DNA of 64,000 bases from Candidatus Villigracilis proximus (GTDB taxonomy: Bacteria > Chloroflexota > Anaerolineae > Anaerolineales > Villigracilaceae), in contig JADKBB010000013.1 of the NCBI GenBank assembly GCA_016715195.1, positions 1-64,000 of the forward strand, read 5' to 3'. The notes beneath the pieces were generated by a model. It ran no database searches and had not been told where the DNA came from. It was given only the letters and a program-made list of their open reading frames with translations. Of this stretch, positions 52,037 through 59,827 are shown piece after piece. Within the stretch, counting starts at the first letter, position 1; every line of letters begins with the position of its first letter. The position numbers and the translations under genes are program-made.

Positions 52037-53061
52037 ATGTTTCCAGACCAAATACCAAGGATAAATTATGCTAAATTTTCGAGGTGTGAAGAACGAAAAC
52101 AAATGAAAGACGCCGGCGAAGATGCCGATTTGATCCGAAAAGCGGATATGGCTATTGAAGAGGCTGTTTCTCAGGCTTTATCACGGGATGATGTTCTGCG
52201 CATGACGGATTTTAATGAAATTGATGTTTCTGTCAAAAATGGAATTGTTTATTTGAGTGGTCATGTGATGAGCACGGCCAGCCAGAGCAGAGTTGAAAAT
52301 GCTGTGCTATCCGTTCCTGATATTTTGGAAATTAAAAATAACCTTGTGTTAGATGATGGACTCACGCTGGAAGTTGCTGCAGCGCTGGGAAAATTGGAAC
52401 ATACTTATAGCTGTAAATTCTTTACAGGTGTTTCGCATGGAGTCGTTTCCATCAATGGCGTTGTTGATCGTCAAAATACTGTATGGCTGGCAGAGAAGTG
52501 CGCGGCGGGGATTCCAAATGTCCGCGGGGTGATCAATAACGTGCGCGTGGCAGGGTCTGCGTTGAAATCACATAATCAATTGTTCCTACAGCCCATCATT
52601 GGAGAGACCATTTATTTTCTTGATGGTGCGTTTGGAATTGTAAAACAGGTCATTATCAATCCGAATCACCGGCGGGTAATTGCCGTGACGATGCAGGGAA
52701 ATTTACCGATCAGCAGTATGAACTCAATTCACTGGTTGATGGTAAAACGCCAGTTCCAGAGCAACTGATAACAGTATCCATGACTCTGGTTCGTTATCTG
52801 ACCCGGGTGTCAGGGTTTTTGTATATTCGCAGTAATGAAAGAAATCGATATGTGGATTTTGACCCCGCTGCTTTTTTCGCCGCAAACCTGAGTTGGATTC
52901 CACCATATCCTTATTGCCCTGAGGATGTGTTAATTCCGATCGAATACCGGAATGCAGATATTAAACTTGCAGACGAATCTGATCCGTTCCCGTTTGGGGA
53001 AATACTTGAAGATGCCTCGATCAGGGAGCAATTTTTTGCAACTGATAGTTTTGGCCTGTGA
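52037..53061 (+). CDS. BON-domain protein with C-terminal PRC-like domain, one frameshift
   Basis: About 341 residues. Two BON-type repeats cover about 30-190 (VLRMTDFNEIDVSVKNGIVY, LSGHVMSTASQSRVENAVLS; YSCKFFTGVSHGVVSINGVV). BON domains bind membranes or phospholipids and occur in OsmY-like stress proteins. A PRC-barrel-like region follows (TIYFLDGAFGIVKQVIINPN). The frame is lost at GGGAAA (52696-52701). Adding one base gives KFTDQQYELNSLVDGKTPVP and continues to an acidic C-terminus ending at 53061, exactly 342 codons. ATG 52037 follows GAGGAG. Confidence 0.85.
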
Positions 53062-53118
53062 TAATTAAAGCTGGTTTATCGAATGATGAGCCGGCTGATA
53101 AGTGAAGGAGATGATTTA

Positions 53119-54225
53119 ATGAAAGCGCTTGTATACCATGCTCCAGGAATCCGTTCCTATGAAGAAAAACCCATGCCGGTCATTAAGGAGTCAACGGATG
53201 CCATCATTAGGATGACCAGGACGACCATTTGTGGTACAGATCTGCATATTATGAAAGGCGATGTGCCCTCTGTAACCGATGGACGCATTCTCGGTCATGA
53301 AGGTGTTGGCATCATCGAAGAGATCGGCGGTAATGTTTTGAATTTTAGCGTTGGCGAGCATGTTTTGATTTCATGCATCAGTTCATGCGGAAGATGTGCC
53401 AATTGTAAAAAGGGGATGTATTCACACTGTGAGAACGGCGGCGGTTGGATTTTGGGGAATCTGATCGATGGGACGCAGGCCGAATATGTCCGCATTCCCT
53501 TTGCAGATAACAGCCTGCATCCGATTCCTGCTGAAGCCGATGAAGAGGCGCTCGTTATGTTGAGTGATATCCTGCCGACGGGATTTGAGTGCGGCGTTCT
53601 CAATGGGCAGATAAAGCCCGGAGATGTTGTGGCAATTATCGGCGCAGGCCCGATCGGGCTGGCTGTCCTCCTTACGGCGCAGTTCTATTCGCCAGCGGCA
53701 GTCATCATGGTGGATAATGACAATAATCGTCTTGAAGTGGCGAAGAAATTTGGAGCGACGCAAGTCATCCGCAATGACCTTGGGAATGCTGCCGAAAAAA
53801 TCATGGTGTTGACGAATAACCGGGGCGTGGATGTGGCAGTGGAAGCGATTGGGATTCCGGCAGGCTTTGAGATTTGTCAGGCGATTGTTACAGCAGGTGG
53901 TTTTATCGCCAATGTGGGTGTACACGGGAAACCAGTTAAGCTAAATCTGGATAAACTCTGGTCGCAAAATATTACGATCACAACGCGCTTGGTTGATACC
54001 GTCACAACACCGATGCTGATAAAAACAGTGGTCTCAGGAAAACTGCAACCGAAGGATTTAATTACTCACCATTTTACGTTGGATCAAGTGATGCAAGCCT
54101 ATGATACTTTTGGCGATGCAATGAAAAAGGAAGCATTGAAAGTAATCATAACAAACGACGTTATGCTGCAGGAATCTGCCCAGTCTGGTATGAAAAAAAA
54201 TATACCATTCCCTGTGGTTGTTTAG
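53119..54225 (+). CDS. Zinc-dependent alcohol dehydrogenase
   Basis: A 368-residue medium-chain dehydrogenase. Catalytic zinc ligands: ICGTDLHIMKGDV (Cys) and GHEGVGIIEEIG (His-Glu). Structural zinc: SSCGRCANCKKGMYSHC. NAD-binding: IIGAGPIGLAVLLTAQ and VDNDNNRLEVAKKFGA (Asp selecting NAD). It probably oxidises a secondary or short-chain alcohol. ATG 53119 with GAAGGAG upstream. It lies in the stress cluster beside an AhpD-like gene. Confidence 0.94.
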   Translation: MKALVYHAPGIRSYEEKPMPVIKESTDAIIRMTRTTICGTDLHIMKGDVPSVTDGRILGHEGVGIIEEIGGNVLNFSVGEHVLISCISSCGRCANCKKGMYSHCENGGGWILGNLIDGTQAEYVRIPFADNSLHPIPAEADEEALVMLSDILPTGFECGVLNGQIKPGDVVAIIGAGPIGLAVLLTAQFYSPAAVIMVDNDNNRLEVAKKFGATQVIRNDLGNAAEKIMVLTNNRGVDVAVEAIGIPAGFEICQAIVTAGGFIANVGVHGKPVKLNLDKLWSQNITITTRLVDTVTTPMLIKTVVSGKLQPKDLITHHFTLDQVMQAYDTFGDAMKKEALKVIITNDVMLQESAQSGMKKNIPFPVVV

Positions 54226-54268
54226 TGAATCGCTTTTCTAGTCGTGTGCTGCGTCCTGTTTTTTTAAG

Positions 54269-54373
54269 ATGGGCGGGCCGGTTTCAGTGGTTGATCTACA
54301 ATCAATTTTGATCGCATTCTTTTGCGCAGTATTCATTATCTTATTGCGCGTAATTAGTGGAAGAAGAACTTAA
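54269..54373 (+). pseudogene. Possible C-terminal remnant of a GlsB/YeaQ gene
   Basis: A 34-codon frame reading GGPVSVVDLQSILIAFFC then AVFIILLRVISGRRT. The ending is like the last helix of GlsB/YeaQ proteins (LWSILVA...GRR), but the first two helices are missing and there is no good ribosome site. It could also be a genuine micro-protein. Confidence 0.35.
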
Positions 54374-54433
54374 TGTGTATCGTCAGCAGTTTTTTACTGC
54401 TTCAGAAATTTAATGCCCCAAAAGGAGTTACAA

Positions 54434-54787
54434 ATGGACAAGCAATACCCAGCATATTACAAACAACTTACCGGATTGATGGGCTCTTTAGGAAAAGAAA
54501 TCCCCAACACAATGGCCGGATTTGGCGAGCTTCATAAGCAATCCATGATGGACGGTGTATTAAGCGCGAAGGTTAAGGAGTTGATTGCTCTGGCAATCGC
54601 GATTACGGTCCGCTGTGATGGATGTATTGCCTATCATGTGCATGATGCCCTTCATGCCGGCGCTACCAGACCAGAGATCGTTGAGTCTATCGGGGTTGCC
54701 GTGATGATGGGTGGCGGCCCTTCGACAATATACGGTTCAGAAGCATTGCTGGCTCTGGATCAATTCGAAAAAGAAGGTTTCCGTTAA
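54434..54787 (+). CDS. Carboxymuconolactone decarboxylase/AhpD-like protein
   Basis: A 117-residue helical protein. VRCDGCIAYHVHDALHAGAT carries the CxxC and His of AhpD-type thiol peroxidases. KELIALAIAIT and IVESIGVAVMMGGGPSTIYG complete the family pattern. ATG 54434 follows AAAAGGAG. Predicted role in peroxide or redox stress. Confidence 0.92.
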   Translation: MDKQYPAYYKQLTGLMGSLGKEIPNTMAGFGELHKQSMMDGVLSAKVKELIALAIAITVRCDGCIAYHVHDALHAGATRPEIVESIGVAVMMGGGPSTIYGSEALLALDQFEKEGFR

Positions 54788-54993
54788 TTTATCTGCAACT
54801 CTCTTGCATAATGAAAGCAAGCAGATCTAGGCAGATATACATGCCAGACGTTATCGGAAAATTAAAATCGGGACGTTGATCGTGTGCGTCCAAAAAGTGT
54901 TCCTGGCTTATTGCCGATAACGTCTACTGTTTTGCCGCTCATCGTGCGGCGGGATTTTCTATTTTTGACTTGCGCAATGATCTACTTGAATAT
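54788..54993. other. Non-coding gap with long-range inverted repeat
   Basis: AGACGTTATCGG (54846-54857) and CCGATAACGTCT (54914-54925) pair perfectly around 56 bases. No ORF. A terminator or a small structured RNA is possible; there is no strong T-run. Confidence 0.4.
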
Positions 54994-55070
54994 TCTCCCC
55001 CAAGTGGCGGAGAATAACACTCCCCGGCAGATGGATGTGACCGGGGATGTTTTATTGTAGGATGAATTGC
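54994..55070 (+). repeat. Two-hairpin repeat family, copy E
   Basis: TCTCCCCCAAGTGGCGGAGA, then AACACTCCCCGG paired with CCGGGGATGTT (one base lost in the right arm), then TTATTGTAGGATGAATTG, the same tail as copy D. The small membrane gene at 55103 follows. Confidence 0.78.
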
Positions 55071-55102
55071 ACGACAAGCCGATCTAAAAAAGGAGATTTC
55101 CA

Positions 55103-55261
55103 ATGCTATACACAATTATTGTAATTTTACTCATCCTGTGGCTGCTCGGATATTTTGGTCCGAGTGTTTTTTCCGGGATCCCGCGCAGCGGTAACGTCCT
55201 TCACGTTTTGCTGGTCATTGTGGTTATTCTCGTTATTTTGAGATTGTTAGGGATCGCGTAA
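55103..55261 (+). CDS. lmo0937-like small membrane protein, 52 residues
   Basis: ATG 55103 with AAGGAG upstream. LYTIIVILLILWLLGYFGPS and NVLHVLLVIVVILVILRLLG are the two helices, with SVFSGIPRSG between. This matches the lmo0937-type family, which has no known function. Confidence 0.85.
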   Translation: MLYTIIVILLILWLLGYFGPSVFSGIPRSGNVLHVLLVIVVILVILRLLGIA

Positions 55262-55280
55262 CTACGTATTCCATTGAATG

Positions 55281-55310
55281 CTGACCGGGCAGGCATGCCT
55301 GCCCGGTCAG
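55281..55310. terminator. Perfect loopless 30-bp palindrome
   Basis: CTGACCGGGCAGGCA is followed directly by its exact reverse complement. It lies 19 bases after the preceding stop codon and 25 bases before the next small gene. Confidence 0.6.
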
Positions 55311-55335
55311 TGAAATTAAAAGAAAGGAGAATCCC

Positions 55336-55395
55336 ATGTTGTACACAGTTGTTGTCGTTTTAATTGTATTGTTTTTGATCGGCTATTTGCGATAG
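55336..55395 (+). CDS. 19-residue membrane micro-protein, putative
   Basis: ATG 55336 follows an excellent AAAGGAG at proper spacing. The peptide reads MLYTVVVVLIVLFLIGYLR, one hydrophobic helix, and is close to the first helix of the protein at 55103 (MLYTIIVILLILWLLGYFG). Either a truncated paralogue or a genuine micro-protein cotranscribed with the CBS gene. Confidence 0.5.
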   Translation: MLYTVVVVLIVLFLIGYLR

Positions 55396-55436
55396 ATTGC
55401 TCAATGTCAATCGTACTGTTTTAAAGGAGAATTTCT

Positions 55437-55874
55437 ATGAAAAGATGCAGCGAAGTAATGACGAAGAACCCTGTTTGTTGTTTGCCGGATGATCTGGTGA
55501 CAAAAGCGGCGGAACTGATGAAAAGCGAGCACGTTGGTTCGATACCAGTTGTTGAAAACAAAGAGACAAAAAAATTGATCGGCATCGTAACCGATCGTGA
55601 CCTGACTTTGAGAATTATCGCCGAAGGGCTTGATGCCAAGTCCACGAAAGTGGAGACGGTCATGACACGTAAGGTGGTTACCTGTCATACCGATGATGAT
55701 TTACAGAAGGCGTTGGACGTGATGTCTGAGAATCAATTACGCCGCATCCCGATTGTGGATGATGACAGCAAAATATTGGGGATTATTGCCCAGGCAGATG
55801 TTGCGACGCGTGTGGATCATCCGAAAAAGACAGCTGCAATGGTGAAGGAAATTTCACAAGCGAACGGAAAATAA
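55437..55874 (+). CDS. CBS-domain-pair protein
   Basis: A 145-residue protein made of two CBS domains: SEVMTKNPVCCLPDDLVTKA with GSIPVVENKETKKLIGIVTD, and VMTRKVVTCHTDDDLQKALD with RRIPIVDDDSKILGIIAQAD. CBS pairs bind adenosine nucleotides and regulate partner proteins. There is no effector domain, so it may act in trans. AAAGGAG upstream of the ATG. Confidence 0.93.
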   Translation: MKRCSEVMTKNPVCCLPDDLVTKAAELMKSEHVGSIPVVENKETKKLIGIVTDRDLTLRIIAEGLDAKSTKVETVMTRKVVTCHTDDDLQKALDVMSENQLRRIPIVDDDSKILGIIAQADVATRVDHPKKTAAMVKEISQANGK

Positions 55875-55947
55875 AAAAGCCGATCTGTAAGAAGCAAGCC
55901 AATCCCAGCCCTGGCAGCTTCTCATTTTGTTGGAGTGGATCATTAAT

Positions 55948-56907
55948 ATGAATGTTGTAGGCCGCAATTTTTGCGCTATCGTGATTTATGGAGCTGTATG
56001 TGTGTTGCTTCTGTCTGCGTGTACAGGAATGACGGTCACCCCGTCTACACCCGGAGCGGCTGTGCTGTTAGGCACGCCGGTACTCGTTATTGTCACACCA
56101 TGTGAAGCCTGTGCCCAAGCCACACTCGTTGCTGTTTTGAATCAGGGAATGTATAGTGCCGATAATCAGGCGGCAGGAACCGCTGAAATTGTCCGTGCCA
56201 ATGCACAGGCAACTGTTGATTCGGCCAATGCGACATTGGGCGCTGCTTTAACTCAGGAGCAAAACAATGCAAATGTTATAGCAGCGCAGTTCGCAGCCAC
56301 TGCCGAAATTGTCCGTGCCAATGCGCAGGCGACTGTTAATTCAGCCGGATCAACACAGATGGCGGCGCTGACCCAGTCACAATACAACCTGCAAGTAACC
56401 ATGGCGGTTGGAACACAGAACGCGCAAGCCGTTATTACCCAGCAAAACAAGGATGATCTTGCCGCGAGCACACAGACAGCCATTGCCAACAATATCGCCA
56501 CTCAAACCCAGGTTGCAGTTGCAACTTCACAATGGTATGACGATCAGGAAAGACAGCGTGAAGAACAGAGGCAGGTTCCCATTGCTTTTTTGTGGATGTG
56601 GTGTCTGCCAATGTTTATTGTATTGCTGGCTATTTTGATGCTTTGGGGATTCTGGCGCTGGCTAAAGATTCAACAGTCCAACCAGCGCGTTCTCGAAAAC
56701 CCGGTAGATAGAAGACTGCCTCCTCCAATAGATGAAGTGCCGCATCATCACCATGACAACTCTTTACCTTATCTCGATAGTGATATTGTCGAGGATGGTT
56801 ATCAACTCACAGATCCAGATGATCAGGTGGGCGATTGGATGGATGAAGTGAAGGATAAACTGCGAAACAGCGAAGAGAAGGATAAAGATGACAATACAGA
56901 CAGTTGA
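55948..56907 (+). CDS. Lipoprotein with Ala/Gln/Asn-rich repeats and one membrane helix
   Basis: A 319-residue protein. N-terminal lipoprotein signal VCVLLLSACTGM. Residues about 55-190 are rich in Ala, Gln, Asn and Thr and contain a repeated unit, TAEIVRANAQATV, followed by further helical Gln/Ala segments. A basic/acidic segment (DDQERQREEQRQ) precedes a strong membrane helix (MWCLPMFIVLLAILMLWGFW). The C-terminus is acidic with PHHHHDN. The presence of both a lipid anchor and a downstream helix is odd. No family recognised. Its stop overlaps the next gene by 20 bases. Confidence 0.75.
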   Translation: MNVVGRNFCAIVIYGAVCVLLLSACTGMTVTPSTPGAAVLLGTPVLVIVTPCEACAQATLVAVLNQGMYSADNQAAGTAEIVRANAQATVDSANATLGAALTQEQNNANVIAAQFAATAEIVRANAQATVNSAGSTQMAALTQSQYNLQVTMAVGTQNAQAVITQQNKDDLAASTQTAIANNIATQTQVAVATSQWYDDQERQREEQRQVPIAFLWMWCLPMFIVLLAILMLWGFWRWLKIQQSNQRVLENPVDRRLPPPIDEVPHHHHDNSLPYLDSDIVEDGYQLTDPDDQVGDWMDEVKDKLRNSEEKDKDDNTDS

Positions 56908-57547
56908 CCCAAATCATTTTAATCTGATTACCCGGCGTATCAGGGCTCAAGTATCTGCTATCCTGACAAAATGGGGATTGCTGCCAAGGTTTAAGCGCTG
57001 GCGATTAACGCAAGACCCGGGTACTGGAATGGTCGTGCTGTTTGGCATACTCAACAACAAATATATTGCCGCCCATACTTCGATTCCCTTCAGTGACTAT
57101 TTCGATCCGCGTTTATTGCATGATCTCGCAAATGAATTACAGGTGCAGGTGGTGTCGTGTAATAGTGATGGTCTGCGCTATGCCTTTATTCTTGACCGTG
57201 GTCAGCTTGATAAACTGCCAACCCATATAGATTTTCCCTATATTGATAATGGCAAACTGTCTGTCAGAGTTGTGTATGGCGATACTCCGCAGTCTGTGCC
57301 AGCTCTGCCCGTGGACGTTGCAGTGCTTGATGATCGTTCGTTTGCGCGTCAGGTTGCGGGAGCTTTTTTGAAAGTATTTGACGATATCAAACTTAAGGAC
57401 GAGGCGGTTCTGCAGCTCTCGGCTCAAAACCTGCCTGATGTTGTCGTGATAGACGAAGTTGAATTCAACAAACGGGTGGCAGAGCACGAAGCCAACCGTC
57501 AGAGAGTAAAGCGTGTCGAAAGGCTGCTTGATAAAACAGATGGATAG
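56888..57547 (+). CDS. Unknown protein, 219 residues, coupled to the lipoprotein
   Basis: ATG 56888 lies inside the preceding gene with GAGAAGGATAAAG upstream. Segments: VSAILTKWGLLPRFKRWRLT, GMVVLFGILNNKYIAAHTSI, LQVQVVSCNSDGLRYAFILD and PVDVAVLDDRSFARQVAGAF. The end is a charged helix (FNKRVAEHEANRQRVKRVER). No family recognised. The 20-base overlap indicates coupling with the lipoprotein gene, so they may act together at the membrane. Confidence 0.72.
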   Translation: MTIQTVDPNHFNLITRRIRAQVSAILTKWGLLPRFKRWRLTQDPGTGMVVLFGILNNKYIAAHTSIPFSDYFDPRLLHDLANELQVQVVSCNSDGLRYAFILDRGQLDKLPTHIDFPYIDNGKLSVRVVYGDTPQSVPALPVDVAVLDDRSFARQVAGAFLKVFDDIKLKDEAVLQLSAQNLPDVVVIDEVEFNKRVAEHEANRQRVKRVERLLDKTDG

Positions 57548-57713
57548 TTTTTGGAGATGACTCTGGGCTGATACAGCTGTTTGTGAACAGCGGGTATATT
57601 TTTTTGACGCAGAGACCGCACACATATTTCCACTGGTTTGATAAAAAGCAGAACTGAGATGTGGATACCCCGATGATATTTATCGTTTAAAGTATTAATA
57701 AGGAGAATAGCGA

Positions 57714-57869
57714 ATGAAGCTGAATTTGATCTTTATCGTGATGGATTTGCTCACGCTGCTGGTGTATCCGGTTGTCTTTATGCATGGTAAGCTGCGTCAA
57801 TTTTCAAAATCAAAAGAAGATGATCTCCCGCCAAGTTTATTGTCTGCCAGCTCAGTGTTGCCGGGTTGA
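57714..57869 (+). CDS. 51-residue small membrane protein
   Basis: ATG 57714 with AAGGAG upstream. One hydrophobic segment (NLIFIVMDLLTLLVYPVVFM), then a basic patch (HGKLRQFSKSKED) and a short tail (DLPPSLLSASSVLPG). No known family. Its stop abuts the upstream in-frame start of the LSDAT gene. Confidence 0.6.
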   Translation: MKLNLIFIVMDLLTLLVYPVVFMHGKLRQFSKSKEDDLPPSLLSASSVLPG

Positions 57870-57907
57870 TGGTCGATCGGAAAAATATAAAATATGAAAA
57901 AAAGGTA

Positions 57908-58636
57908 ATGATGCGTATTCAAAAGATTCTCTTCCCAAACCAGCAGGCATTCTGTGTTTTTCCTGAAAAACCTATTGATCTACCACAAGCCATCTCTGAA
58001 TTGCAATTGGAAAACGGCCGCCCCGTTCTCGTATTGATCGGAGGTGAGATTGATAAACAACAGGCTGCCATGACGCGGCGGGCGATTCAGACCATTGCCC
58101 GGGTTGTACAGGCTTTGAATGCTGTTATTATTTGCGGAGGAACAGATATGGGGGTTATGGATGAGATCGGTCAGATACGCTGGCAAAATCTTTACACATT
58201 CCCCTTAATTGGCGTGGCCCCTGAAGATTTGGTTACGTGGCCCGGCGGACCGCAAAGTGCAAAATTTCTATGGTGGGGCAAACAGCGCTGGCAATTAGAG
58301 TCACATTATTCTCATTTTATCCTTGTGCCTGGCAGCCAGTTTGGAGATGAGTCTCCCTGGATCGTGGATGCGGCAACCATTTTATCTGAAGGGCATCGGT
58401 CTGTGACAATTTTGATCAATGGCGGTGAAGTTTCCCGTAAAGATATTGAATTAAGCTTGAAGCATAACCGCCAGGTTATTGCTTTGAGTCATACGGGGCG
58501 TCTGGCTGATGAATTGTCAAGGCAGCCCAGCCGCAGTCCGTTGATCTCTGTAGTTCCTGCAAATAATGAGCAGCGGATCACGGAAGCGATTCAAACTGCG
58601 TTGCTTGTTAATAAAGATATATCGAGTTCAAGATAA
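57908..58636 (+). CDS. LSDAT/SLOG-family nucleotide-sensor-like protein
   Basis: About 242 residues with a Rossmann-like SLOG fold of the prokaryotic LSDAT group (relative of the TRPM channel sensor domain). Landmarks: RPVLVLIGGEIDKQQAA, VIICGGTDMGVMDEIGQIRW, FPLIGVAPEDLVTWPGG, HFILVPGSQFGDESPWIVDA, TILINGGEVSRKDIELSLKH and LSHTGRLADEL. SLOG proteins are predicted to bind NAD- or nucleotide-derived ligands. Usual members are fused to membrane or effector parts; this one stands alone. ATG 57908 with AAAGG upstream is chosen; a start near 57869 is possible. Confidence 0.82.
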   Translation: MMRIQKILFPNQQAFCVFPEKPIDLPQAISELQLENGRPVLVLIGGEIDKQQAAMTRRAIQTIARVVQALNAVIICGGTDMGVMDEIGQIRWQNLYTFPLIGVAPEDLVTWPGGPQSAKFLWWGKQRWQLESHYSHFILVPGSQFGDESPWIVDAATILSEGHRSVTILINGGEVSRKDIELSLKHNRQVIALSHTGRLADELSRQPSRSPLISVVPANNEQRITEAIQTALLVNKDISSSR

Positions 58637-58664
58637 TTTTCCAAATATGGATATGGAGATTCCT

Positions 58665-59051
58665 ATGAAAAGAAAAATCGGTTTGTGGATCGATCATCGG
58701 AAAGCTATTATCGTTTTTATTACCGATGAAGGTGAAAAAATAAAAAAGATCGCATCAGGGATGGAGAAACATGTCCGTTTTTCGAGCGGTGATGCATCAG
58801 AGATCGGTTCGACAGAAGATGTGCGGGATCGTCAGTTTGAGAATCATCTCAATGCATACTATGATGAAATCATCGCCGCCGTGCGTGATGCAGATGCGAT
58901 CCATATTTTTGGGCCGGGTGAGGCAAAAGGTGAATTGCAAAAACGCATGGAACATGAAGGTCTCAACATTCACATCCTTGCCGTTGAAACTGCGGATAAG
59001 ATGACCGACCGCCAAATTTCAGCAAAGGTTCAGGAACATTTTCTGGTTTAA
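58665..59051 (+). CDS. eRF1-like (bacterial archaeo-eukaryotic release factor-like) protein
   Basis: A 128-residue protein. KIGLWIDHRKAIIVFITDEG, the variable loop, HLNAYYDEIIAAVRDADAIH, IFGPGEAKGELQKRMEHEG and VETADKMTDRQISAKVQEHF match a short family related to eRF1 domain proteins. ATG 58665 follows GGAG. The family is often beside stress genes; its molecular role is not established. Confidence 0.75.
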   Translation: MKRKIGLWIDHRKAIIVFITDEGEKIKKIASGMEKHVRFSSGDASEIGSTEDVRDRQFENHLNAYYDEIIAAVRDADAIHIFGPGEAKGELQKRMEHEGLNIHILAVETADKMTDRQISAKVQEHFLV

Positions 59052-59068
59052 ATAAACGCGAGGTATAA

Positions 59069-59326
59069 ATGAATAAAAAACGAAAATTCTCAACTGAAGA
59101 AGCCCGTTTGATCGGAACACAGATTAAAGTGGATTGGTCACAAATTGATCTTGAGCAGTTTCGGCGCGGGCTGGAAATAGAACTTGAGCATGGCGCGATT
59201 GATCCTGAAACCAACGTTACAGGAGATGATCCTTTGCTCACAGGCAAGATCGCCTGGGCACATCTTAAAGAGATCAAAGATTACTATACACGTCTTGATC
59301 AAATGGAAACCGAGGCAGATTCCTAG
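59069..59326 (+). CDS. DUF5661 family protein
   Basis: An 85-residue soluble helical protein. FSTEEARLIGTQIKVDWSQI, QFRRGLEIELEHGAIDPETN and VTGDDPLLTGKIAWAHLKEI fit DUF5661. ATG 59069 has CGAGGT upstream. Function unknown. Last gene of the forward cluster. Confidence 0.8.
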   Translation: MNKKRKFSTEEARLIGTQIKVDWSQIDLEQFRRGLEIELEHGAIDPETNVTGDDPLLTGKIAWAHLKEIKDYYTRLDQMETEADS

Positions 59327-59364
59327 GTTATGAAAGGTGTGTATTTTAAGGGAATGGAAAATAA

Positions 59365-59775
59365 CTAGCCACCCGACAGTTTTAAAACAGGACGCAGATC
59401 ACTTTGCAGGCGTCCAAAAAAAAAGGGGTCAGGTAGCTGGTAATCGACCATGTAGAGTGAATTTGTCACCATGTTTCATAACCCAATCTTATGACCCTGA
59501 AAGGGTCAAATGATTATAGGAAATAGATAACGCAGCATTCAACCCCGAAGGGGTGTCAGAGATCGAAAAAATCCATGACACCCCTTCGGGGTTTGGTTTT
59601 CAATATGTTTTTTTTTGCTACAATCATTTCATCCCTTCGGGATTGATAGAGAATGGACATCTACCCATATCCTATAAAACCATACCTATAATCGATCTAG
59701 CCACTCGACAGTTTTAAAACAGGATGCAGATTGCTTCACGGGCGTCAAAAAAAAACAAAGTGTCAGGTAGCTAGG
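59365..59775. repeat. Composite palindromic repeat element flanked by direct repeats
   Basis: Direct repeats of about 78 bp flank the element: CTAGCCACCCGACAGTTTTA from 59365 and CTAGCCACTCGACAGTTTTA from 59697, both running to TCAGGTAGCTGG/TCAGGTAGCTAGG. Between them are ACCCTGAAAGGGTC, the long inverted repeat ACCCCGAAGGGGTGTCA (about 59542-59558) with TGACACCCCTTCGGGGT (about 59576-59592), and TCCCTTCGGGAT. There is no ORF. A further copy of the flank is at 13914-13950. It occupies the whole gap between the convergent genes. Confidence 0.75.
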
Positions 59776-59827
59776 AAAATAATAAAAGTATTGTTTCTAA
59801 AACATCAGAAGCAATACTTTTTAATTT

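Noticed and set aside
59365..59775. CRISPR-like array
   Set aside because: Only two long direct repeats with nested palindromes; no regular short repeats or spacers and no cas genes.
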